Below, one piece after another: positions 1 to 4,597 of a stretch of DNA of 5,462 bases. The DNA lies in assembly GCA_023410885.1 (NCBI GenBank), contig JAEYPI010000109.1, positions 1 through 5,462 of the forward strand, written 5' to 3'. Position 1 is the first letter of the stretch. Every line of letters begins with the position of its first letter. A model generated the notes under the pieces. The model searched no databases. It worked only from the letters and a program-made list of their open reading frames with translations, and was not told the origin of the DNA. Source of the stretch: Bacillota bacterium. GTDB taxonomy: Bacteria; Bacillota; Clostridia; DSM-8532. The translations under genes and the position numbers were made by a program.

Positions 1-121
1 TATCCCTGTCTCTGTCCCGATCTCTATCCCTGTCTCTGTCCCGGTCTCTATCTCTGTCTCGGTCTCTGTCTCGATCGCGGTCTCGATCCCGATCTCGGTC
101 ACGGTCTCTATCCCTATCTCT
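1..121. repeat. Degenerate hexamer tandem repeat encoding (RD)n on the minus strand
   Basis: Read on the plus strand, this is about twenty hexamers of the form (T/G)(A/G)TC(T/C/G/A)C in exact 6-base phase. Bases 1-24 and 25-48 are identical except for one A/G difference, which indicates a recent 24-base (four RD) duplication. The other hexamers differ mainly at positions that are silent in the minus-strand RD frame. Such arrays are prone to copy-number change and assembly collapse, and the array is cut by the window edge. Confidence 0.9.
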
Positions 122-139
122 TTCAAATGGTGGAAACAT
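1..139 (-). CDS. Arg-Asp dipeptide-repeat protein, N-terminal part (gene continues past the window edge)
   Basis: I do not recognise this gene. On the minus strand an ATG at 139-137 opens a frame with no stop to position 2. It encodes MFPPFE followed by twenty consecutive Arg-Asp pairs (46 codons visible). The start is supported by a strong SD (AAAGGAGG at 155-148) eight bases upstream. All six Arg codons occur (8 AGA, 3 AGG, 4 CGA, 3 CGG, 1 CGT, 1 CGC), as do both Asp codons (9 GAT, 11 GAC), yet no codon departs from the RD pattern. An (RD)n segment should be a highly charged, near-neutral polyampholyte, probably disordered or a salt-bridged helix. There is no signal peptide in the visible part. 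It follows the EamA exporter on the same strand with an 81-base gap and no terminator between them, so co-transcription is possible. Function, full length and C-terminal domains are unknown. A non-coding simple repeat remains the alternative, but the SD/ATG pairing and codon pattern argue against it. Confidence 0.72.
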   Translation of the reverse strand, partial: MFPPFERDRDRDRDRDRDRDRDRDRDRDRDRDRDRDRDRDRDRDRD

Positions 140-147
140 AAATGCTA

Positions 148-155
148 CCTCCTTT
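148..155 (-). promoter_or_regulatory. Strong ribosome binding site of the RD-repeat gene
   Basis: The minus strand reads AAAGGAGG, continuing into T, an almost complete match to the anti-Shine-Dalgarno sequence. It sits eight bases before ATG 139. This site is the main evidence that the low-complexity tract is translated, and it fixes the frame as (RD)n and not the alternative Glu/Thr/Ile-rich frame. The TGA of a 15-codon frame at 202-155 ends inside it. Confidence 0.8.
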
Positions 156-220
156 CATGCTTGCTCATTACAATATATGGCCAAGTACTCCATTTGGTAC
201 ATGCTGTCACCCGGGTACCT

Positions 221-1159
221 TCAGTTTGTCGAAGAGTCTATGGCGCTCAAGACCTCATCCGATGGGACGCCGGGCTTTTTTCTTATCTTCATGATGCTTA
301 GGAAGGTAAGGCTCCCTATAATCAGGATTGCCCCAATGATCTGGTAAAGGGAGAAATTCTCAGACAAAAGGACAGAGCCTGTTATGATGGTCACAATGGG
401 TATCAGATTTAAAAGGGCTGATGGCAGTACAGGTCCAAGGGTCTGAAGTCCATAGAGATAAAAGACATAGGCCAGGGCTGAACAAAACACGCCCAGAAAA
501 ACGAGATTGAGGAGGCCGGTTGGTGAAGGCATCCGCCATGAACCTATTTCTTTAATAATAAAAGGGAAAAAGAGCGGGTTACTCAATAAGGTTTGAAGGG
601 TGGTCATCTTAAGGCTGGAATATTTCATACCCAAGTTTTTGCTTAAGAAGGTATAAAGGATCCAGGAGACCATGGCCCCCAAAACCAGAAGGTTTCCTAA
701 AAAAGAGTCAGAACTGAAATCAGGTATTCCATCCTCAAAGATGACAAAATAGACGCCCAGTATGGAGGCGACGATGCAAAAAAGTGAAGGTAGCTCCAGT
801 CGTGACCGGTTAGTGACGCTCTCAGCTACAAGTGCAAATACGGGAATGGCTGCCACAAGCATAGAAGCGTTAGAGGCCGAGGTCAAAGTCAGACCCTGAT
901 TCTCAAAAACAAAATAAAGAACAATACCAGATAGGGATGAAAGTATAAAGGTCAAAAACTCGTTTTTACCAATTCGAAAATTCTCCTTCTTGATAGCCAT
1001 GAGAATGAGCAGGGGTACCAGCGCCACGAACTGCCTGAAAAAGGCTATGGTCACAGGTGGGAGATCATTGAGAACAATCTTGGTGGAAACAAAGGATATT
1101 CCCCAGACGAAAACAGCGAATAAAACAGCAGGAATCCCCAAAGAGCCTTTTATCTTCAT
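221..1159 (-). CDS. EamA/DMT-superfamily transporter (RhaT/YdcZ-like exporter)
   Basis: This is a 312-residue inner-membrane protein of the drug/metabolite transporter superfamily with two tandem EamA domains (about residues 10-142 and 154-290). About ten hydrophobic helices are visible, near 9-28, 36-55, 68-88, 94-114, 122-142, 153-173, 183-203, 215-235, 243-265 and 271-292. Family-typical stretches include AVFVWGISFVSTK near the N-terminus, FFRQF at 40-44, and SALLNLIPIVTIITG before the ninth helix. A basic KIRKK segment and a short polar tail follow the last helix. Relatives export amino acids, metabolites or drugs, and the substrate cannot be read from sequence. I chose ATG 1159 because AAAGGG (1174-1169) lies nine bases upstream. 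An in-frame TTG at 1177 would add six residues but would overlap that site. The gene is preceded by an extended -10 and a terminator-like hairpin, so it may be controlled by attenuation. Confidence 0.93.
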   Translation of the reverse strand: MKIKGSLGIPAVLFAVFVWGISFVSTKIVLNDLPPVTIAFFRQFVALVPLLILMAIKKENFRIGKNEFLTFILSSLSGIVLYFVFENQGLTLTSASNASMLVAAIPVFALVAESVTNRSRLELPSLFCIVASILGVYFVIFEDGIPDFSSDSFLGNLLVLGAMVSWILYTFLSKNLGMKYSSLKMTTLQTLLSNPLFFPFIIKEIGSWRMPSPTGLLNLVFLGVFCSALAYVFYLYGLQTLGPVLPSALLNLIPIVTIITGSVLLSENFSLYQIIGAILIIGSLTFLSIMKIRKKPGVPSDEVLSAIDSSTN

Positions 1160-1168
1160 TTTTTCAGT

Positions 1169-1174
1169 CCCTTT
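1169..1174 (-). promoter_or_regulatory. Ribosome binding site deciding the transporter start
   Basis: The minus strand reads AAAGGG, nine bases before ATG 1159. It lies within and after the alternative TTG start at 1177, so it can only serve the ATG. This shortens the protein to 312 residues. Confidence 0.65.
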
Positions 1175-1183
1175 CAATGCTTC

Positions 1184-1211
1184 AAAAAACTAGGGGGCTC
1201 ATAAAGCCCCC
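1184..1211 (-). terminator. Intrinsic terminator or attenuator in the leader of the EamA transporter gene
   Basis: On the minus strand a seven-base stem (GGGGGCT / AGCCCCC, 1211-1193) closes a five-base loop and is followed by TAG and six T residues (1189-1184). This is a standard rho-independent terminator. It lies only 25 bases before the transporter ATG and downstream of a possible transporter promoter (extended -10 at 1256-1248). It may therefore act as an attenuator, and not only as a second terminator for the gene at 1314-1628, which already has its own hairpin. No clear antiterminator pairing or known riboswitch fold was found in the short leader. Confidence 0.68.
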
Positions 1212-1247
1212 GTACTGATCATCCCTTTTTAAGAATAATCTTTTAAA

Positions 1248-1256
1248 AGTATAACA
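1248..1256 (-). promoter_or_regulatory. Possible extended -10 promoter of the EamA transporter gene
   Basis: The minus strand reads TGTTATACT, that is TG, one base, then TATACT (5 of 6 to TATAAT). No good -35 is visible at the usual distance, where the T-tract of the upstream terminator lies, but extended -10 promoters tolerate this. Transcription would start near 1241 and give a leader of roughly 80 bases containing the hairpin at 1193-1211. The call rests on this short motif and its position only. Confidence 0.35.
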
Positions 1257-1270
1257 CCATGGAATGCAAT

Positions 1271-1294
1271 AAAAAAGAGCCTGAGCTCTTTTTT
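1271..1294. terminator. Bidirectional intrinsic terminator after the small protein gene
   Basis: A perfect ten-base inverted repeat (AAAAAAGAGC and GCTCTTTTTT) encloses the four-base loop CTGA. The A and T ends form a U-tract whichever strand is transcribed. It begins 20 bases past the TAA of the minus-strand gene at 1314-1628 and should end that transcript. No plus-strand gene approaches it here. Confidence 0.85.
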
Positions 1295-1313
1295 AATCCA
1301 ATTGACTATGGCT

Positions 1314-1628
1314 TTAATTGAGCACTTGCGTATAGGGAGAGTCCGTCATATCTATAATGGGCTCCTTTACAAGGCTAACAATATTTTTTAGAGCTTCAAC
1401 CGCCGCGCTGATATTTTTTTCATCAGCAAGCGGAATAAGGATATCATTTCGATTCAGTTGAGGGCTTGAGCTTAGTTTCAGAGTGGCTGGTGTATGCATC
1501 CAAATCCATTGAAATTCTTTAAACCACACATTGGTAGGCTGGCTTTCCAGCTCTCCACGGACATAATAGCCCCCTTCTCGATTGTTCGACCGGTACTCCC
1601 GTAATACTGATACATAATTTAATTTCAT
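1314..1628 (-). CDS. Small hypothetical protein, 104 residues
   Basis: I do not recognise this protein. It is soluble, with no signal peptide or hydrophobic helix. The first half is rich in aromatic residues, including GGYYVRGE (19-26) and NVWFKEFQWIWMHTP (33-47), and looks like beta-strands. The second half (about 70-90) looks like one amphipathic helix (EKNISAAVEALKNIVSLVKE), so a small alpha/beta fold is plausible. I chose ATG 1628: AAGGTGAGG (1640-1632) lies just upstream and overlaps the alternative GTG start at 1637, which would add three residues. The gene stands alone between the palindromic element upstream and its own bidirectional terminator downstream, so it is probably monocistronic. 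Real-gene evidence is the SD, tidy terminator, clean single frame and protein-like composition. Confidence 0.75.
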   Translation of the reverse strand: MKLNYVSVLREYRSNNREGGYYVRGELESQPTNVWFKEFQWIWMHTPATLKLSSSPQLNRNDILIPLADEKNISAAVEALKNIVSLVKEPIIDMTDSPYTQVLN

Positions 1629-1701
1629 AAACCTCACCTTTTCGTTCTTCTAATACTTCTTTAGCACTCCGCTCAGAAATACGAACTAGTATATGCAAGG
1701 T

Positions 1702-1730
1702 TTCATAAAATTAGTACTAAACAGAGTCAA
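1702..1730 (-). promoter_or_regulatory. Possible promoter of the 104-residue protein gene
   Basis: The minus strand has TTGACT (1730-1725), a 17-base spacer and TATGAA (1707-1702), a fair sigma-A match. It would give a leader of about 65 bases. A second TTGACT at 1738-1733, inside the palindromic element, has a 16-base spacing to TACTAA (1716-1711). A ten-base palindrome, TTAGTACTAA (1711-1720), lies in the spacer and could be an operator, but this is speculation. If correct, part of the promoter is the edge of the repeat element. Confidence 0.35.
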
Positions 1731-1732
1731 TG

Positions 1733-1796
1733 AGTCAAGGGGACGGTTCTCTGACTCCTCCGAGAAAAAAGGAGTCAGAGAACCGTCCCCTTGACT
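1733..1796. repeat. REP-doublet (REPIN-like) palindrome, copy 1
   Basis: A 26-base arm (1733-1758) is repeated exactly inverted at 1771-1796, with a 12-base loop (TCCGAGAAAAAA). The arm reads from AGTCAAGGGGACGG through TTCTCTGACTCC. Copy 2 at 4517-4582 shares this arm almost completely. Perfect long arms, a short A-rich loop, an intergenic position and several copies are typical of REP doublets moved in trans by Y1/RAYT-type transposases; the GGGGACGGTT core is one I associate with such repeats in Firmicutes, from memory. Its last base is the first base of the glgB stop codon (1796-1798). On the minus strand it could also fold as a 3' hairpin for the glgB mRNA. Confidence 0.88.
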
Positions 1797-4009
1797 TATA
1801 TTTCAGGCCGTAAAATGATGGTGGCAAGAGGCGGAATACGCAGGGAAATAGAGTAGGGCTTATTATGGTAAGGCTGTTTTTCAGCAGTTATGGGGGTTGT
1901 GTTTAGGACATTGCTGCCCCCATATTGCTCATGGTCGGTGTTGAATATTTCAGTATAAGTCGTATCTAAAGGCGCCCCGATCCGATAGTTTTCATGGGCC
2001 TGGGGCGTGAAGTTGCAGACGAAAATCAGCATATCACGCCAATTCAAGCCTTTTCGAATGAAAGAGACGATACTGTGCTCCGTATCGTTGCAGTCTATCC
2101 ATTCAAAGCCCTCATACTGGAAATCGACTTCGTAAAGCGCTTTTTCAGTCTGATAGAGATGGTTTAAGTCAGATACACAACGGCTGAGCTTTTCATGCAT
2201 GGGATAATTCAAAAGGTGCCAATCAAGGCTCTCCTTGTATTTCCATTCAATAAACTGGCCAAACTCACCTCCCATAAAGAGGAGCTTCTTGCCGGGGTGC
2301 CCGAAAAAGTAGCCATAGGCGCTTCGAAGGCCGGCAAACTTCTGCCAGTAGTCACCGGGCATCTTGTTGATAAGGGAGCATTTTCCGTGTACCACCTCAT
2401 CATGGGAGAGTACCAATACAAAATTCTCACTCCAGGCATACATGAAGGAGAAGGTAATGAGATTCTGGTGGTGCTTGCGATAGAGGGAATCCATGCTCAT
2501 ATAGCGTAAAAAGTCGTTCATCCAGCCCATGTTCCATTTATGGGTAAAGCCGAGACCTCCTTCATGGACGGGCTTTGTTACCCGGGGCCAGGAGGTGGAC
2601 TCCTCCGCAATCATCATGACATTGGGGTAGTATTTAAAAACCACATAATTAAGGTGCTTGATAAAACCGACTGCATCCAGATTCTCACGGCCACCATAGG
2701 GGTTGGGAATCCATTCGCCGGGCTTGCGGCAATAGTCCAAATAGAGCATGGAAGCTACGGCATCAACGCGGAGCCCGTCAATATGGAACTGATCAAACCA
2801 GTAGACGGCGTTGGAGATTAAGAAGTTTTTAACCTCATTACGCCCGTAGTTGAAAACATGGGTGCCCCATTCCAAATGCTCGCCTATGCGCTTGTCCTCA
2901 TACTCGTAAAGAGCAGTACCGTCAAATCGGGCCAGCCCATGGCCATCCTTAGGAAAGTGAGCGGGGACCCAGTCCAGTATAATGCCAATACCGTTTTCGT
3001 GACAGACGTCCACAAAAAACTTAAAGTCCTCCGGTGCACCATATCGGCTGGTGGAGGCATAATAACCCGTTACCTGATAACCCCAGGAGCCGTCATAGGG
3101 ATATTCCATGATGGGCAGAAGCTCAATATGAGTATATCCCATGCTCTTAGCGTAGGGAACCAGGGTGTCGGCCAGCCTTCTATAGGAATAAGGCTTAAAG
3201 CCGGTCTCGGAGCTTGGATCATCGTCCGGCTCCTGCATCCAGGAACCCAGGTGCACCTCATAAATATTCATCGGCTTATTAATTGTACTTTCACGGGATC
3301 GGGCTTGCATCCAGGAGCTGTCACGCCAGTTGTAGTTATTGGTGTCATAAACCACCGATGCAGTGAGGGGTGACTTTTCAGCATATAAGGCATAGGGATC
3401 GGCTTTAAGGTAGAGTTCTCCCGAAGGCGTCTTGATCTCATATTTATAAAGATCGCCCTTGGCGAGCCCTGGAATAAAAAGCTCCCAGACCCCTGAGCTT
3501 CCAATCATCCGCATGGGGTGAATGCGGCCATCCCACTGATTAAAGGAACCTACCACACTTACACCTTTAGCCGATGGCGCCCAAACAGCAAAAGTGGCAC
3601 CGAATACACCACTAACTTCACAAAGATGGCATCCCAGCTTTTCATAAATACGATGGTGGTTGCCCTGATTAAAAAGGTAGAGGTCATAGTCCGATACCGT
3701 AGGCCAAAAAGCATAGGGGTCAATGACGGAATAGGTGTGGTTCTCATGGGTTGTATGGATGAGCTCGTAAGTAAAGGGCTGCCGACGATCTTTTATATAG
3801 CCCTCAAAAAATCCGCGCTCATCGATGCGCTCCAACCCAAAGGTGTCAAGGCTATGTAGATCCCGGACAACGATGCTCTTGGAATGGGGATTAAAGGCTC
3901 GGACCACCATTTCATTTTCAACAAGATGCATGCCTAACAGGGCATGGGGATTTTTAGAATGGCCGTTTATAATCGCTTCTATCTCTCCAGATGGCGTACC
4001 GATGCCCAT
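1796..4009 (-). CDS. glgB: 1,4-alpha-glucan (glycogen) branching enzyme
   Basis: This 737-residue GH13 enzyme cuts alpha-1,4-glucan chains and rejoins them as alpha-1,6 branches in the cytoplasm during glycogen synthesis. Domain order is an N-terminal module with the PHALLGMH motif (21-28), a CBM48 with FAVWAPSAKGVSVVGSFNQW (140-159), the catalytic barrel from about 245, and a C-terminal beta domain from about 630. The four conserved regions are present: DWVPAHF (346-352), GLRVDAV with nucleophile Asp416, AEES with acid Glu469, and LSHDEVVHGK with Asp537. Spacing between these residues (53 and 121) equals that of E. coli GlgB Asp405, Glu458 and Asp526. Length is normal and nothing catalytic is missing. 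ATG 4009 has GGAGG (4021-4017) seven bases upstream. No other glycogen gene is in the window. The stop codon abuts the palindromic repeat. Confidence 0.98.
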   Translation of the reverse strand: MGIGTPSGEIEAIINGHSKNPHALLGMHLVENEMVVRAFNPHSKSIVVRDLHSLDTFGLERIDERGFFEGYIKDRRQPFTYELIHTTHENHTYSVIDPYAFWPTVSDYDLYLFNQGNHHRIYEKLGCHLCEVSGVFGATFAVWAPSAKGVSVVGSFNQWDGRIHPMRMIGSSGVWELFIPGLAKGDLYKYEIKTPSGELYLKADPYALYAEKSPLTASVVYDTNNYNWRDSSWMQARSRESTINKPMNIYEVHLGSWMQEPDDDPSSETGFKPYSYRRLADTLVPYAKSMGYTHIELLPIMEYPYDGSWGYQVTGYYASTSRYGAPEDFKFFVDVCHENGIGIILDWVPAHFPKDGHGLARFDGTALYEYEDKRIGEHLEWGTHVFNYGRNEVKNFLISNAVYWFDQFHIDGLRVDAVASMLYLDYCRKPGEWIPNPYGGRENLDAVGFIKHLNYVVFKYYPNVMMIAEESTSWPRVTKPVHEGGLGFTHKWNMGWMNDFLRYMSMDSLYRKHHQNLITFSFMYAWSENFVLVLSHDEVVHGKCSLINKMPGDYWQKFAGLRSAYGYFFGHPGKKLLFMGGEFGQFIEWKYKESLDWHLLNYPMHEKLSRCVSDLNHLYQTEKALYEVDFQYEGFEWIDCNDTEHSIVSFIRKGLNWRDMLIFVCNFTPQAHENYRIGAPLDTTYTEIFNTDHEQYGGSNVLNTTPITAEKQPYHNKPYSISLRIPPLATIILRPEI

Positions 4010-4035
4010 ATGATTACCTCCAAGCTTGTTTCACG

Positions 4036-4067
4036 ATTATACTATTGTATTTTCCTTATTTTTTCAA
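4036..4067 (-). promoter_or_regulatory. Possible glgB promoter elements
   Basis: On the minus strand a perfect -10 TATAAT lies at 4041-4036, about 27 bases before the glgB ATG. TTGAAA at 4067-4062 would be the -35, but its 20-base spacing is too long for a standard sigma-A promoter, so a weak or activated promoter is implied. A second TATAAT (4082-4077) has no -35. The divergent intergenic region (4010-4139) shows no recognisable riboswitch or long operator, and no convincing plus-strand promoter for the membrane-protein gene. Confidence 0.3.
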
Positions 4068-4126
4068 CGCGCTTTCATTATATGCAAAAATATGGTAGTC
4101 TTAGGGTGTAAACGATGATGTAAATT

Positions 4127-4133
4127 GGAGAGG
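4127..4133 (+). promoter_or_regulatory. Ribosome binding site deciding a TTG start
   Basis: GGAGAGG lies six bases before TTG 4140. The alternative in-frame TTG at 4125 overlaps this site and has no SD of its own, so 4140 is preferred. Confidence 0.6.
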
Positions 4134-4139
4134 ATTAAG

Positions 4140-4511
4140 TTGGCTGACGAAGGACGAATTCATGCTAATACCAGAAAAGGCCCGGATATTGTTATTAAGC
4201 TGATAGACCTGTCCAGTATCCTATTATGGGTTATATTGCTCTTGAATATTGGTCTTATCATCAGCGCCAAGCCCCAATTTGAAAGTTTTCTTGATCGTTT
4301 GTTCAAGTCCACTGTCAGGGAGTATTGGGATTTTCGGCTTTTACAGTCGGCTCTGATTATTTCCCTGGTTCAGCTTTTTTTAAGCCTATTTTCTTTATAC
4401 CTCAATTCCAAGCGCCTCAAGCGAAAAAATGACAAAATTAGAGCTTCTATCATTATATCACTCTTTGCATCACTTATTCTCAGTGTTTTTCTGGCCATAA
4501 TTTTGATATGA
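4140..4511 (+). CDS. Small integral membrane protein, three predicted helices
   Basis: I do not recognise a family for this 123-residue protein. After a polar N-terminus (about 18 residues, basic at TRKG) come three strongly hydrophobic helices, near 19-42 (IKLIDLSSILLWVILLLN), 67-88 and 102-122, the last running to the C-terminus. A charged loop (PQFESFLDRLFKSTVREYWDF, about 45-65) joins the first two. A very basic linker (SKRLKRKNDKIR, 90-101) joins the last two and, by the positive-inside rule, should be cytoplasmic. The start is TTG 4140 with GGAGAGG six bases upstream; TTG 4125 would add five residues. The gene is divergent from glgB and runs toward the palindrome at 4517, which begins six bases after its TGA. 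Nothing ties its role to glycogen. Confidence 0.78.
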   Translation: MADEGRIHANTRKGPDIVIKLIDLSSILLWVILLLNIGLIISAKPQFESFLDRLFKSTVREYWDFRLLQSALIISLVQLFLSLFSLYLNSKRLKRKNDKIRASIIISLFASLILSVFLAIILI

Positions 4512-4516
4512 AAAAT

Positions 4517-4582
4517 AAGTAAGTCAAGGGGACGGTTCTCTGACTTCTTTTGGAGTCAGAGAACCGTCCCCTTGACTTACTT
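4517..4582. repeat. REP-doublet (REPIN-like) palindrome, copy 2
   Basis: Perfect 29-base inverted arms (4517-4545 and 4554-4582) enclose the eight-base loop TCTTTTGG. The core from AGTCAAGGGG to TTCTCTGACT is the same as copy 1, and the right arms of the two copies are identical over 28 bases, from GGAGTC to GACTTA. It lies between the convergent ends of the membrane-protein gene and the SLH-protein gene, where such a hairpin could block read-through from both sides. No transposase gene accompanies it, consistent with a non-autonomous element. Confidence 0.88.
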
Positions 4583-4597
4583 GACTTATTGACTTAT
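4572..4597. repeat. Short tandem TTGACTTA repeats at the outer edge of REP copy 2
   Basis: Three units, TTGACTTAC, TTGACTTA and TTGACTTAT, run head to tail from inside the palindrome arm outward. The TTA of the third unit (4594-4596) is the TAA stop of the minus-strand SLH gene. Copy 1 has a similar, weaker reiteration (GAGTCAATGAGTCAA, 1724-1738) at its left edge, so reiteration of this short motif at one end may belong to the element. Confidence 0.7.

Noticed and set aside
1..121. CRISPR array
   Set aside because: The units are six-base degenerate hexamers with no spacers and no conserved 23-47-base repeat.
1..140. Plus-strand open reading of the repeat (Ile-Pro-Val-Ser type)
   Set aside because: The frame is open only because of the hexamer. 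No SD or start is visible, and the variation in the array is silent in the minus RD frame, not in this one.
196..218. Terminator after the EamA gene (GGTAC...GTACC hairpin)
   Set aside because: Only five base pairs with a 13-base loop and no T-tract; too weak to call.
990..1193. Plus-strand open frame opposite the EamA gene start
   Set aside because: It overlaps the transporter and its terminator antisense, has no SD and shows no protein-like domain.
1733..1796. Ordinary glgB intrinsic terminator
   Set aside because: It may stop transcription, but the stem is unusually long, lacks a T-tract after it on the minus strand, and recurs at 4517-4582, so a mobile REP doublet explains it better.
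2858..3373. 171-codon plus-strand open frame inside glgB
   Set aside because: It lies wholly within the well-supported branching enzyme gene, has no SD, and its translation is low-complexity shadow sequence. Other open frames within glgB (2195-2509, 2540-2821, 3518-3859 and the minus-strand ones) were rejected for the same reason.
4010..4139. Riboswitch or long operator upstream of glgB
   Set aside because: The 130-base divergent gap is AT-rich with isolated -10-like motifs; no conserved aptamer-like stems or convincing long inverted repeat could be seen.
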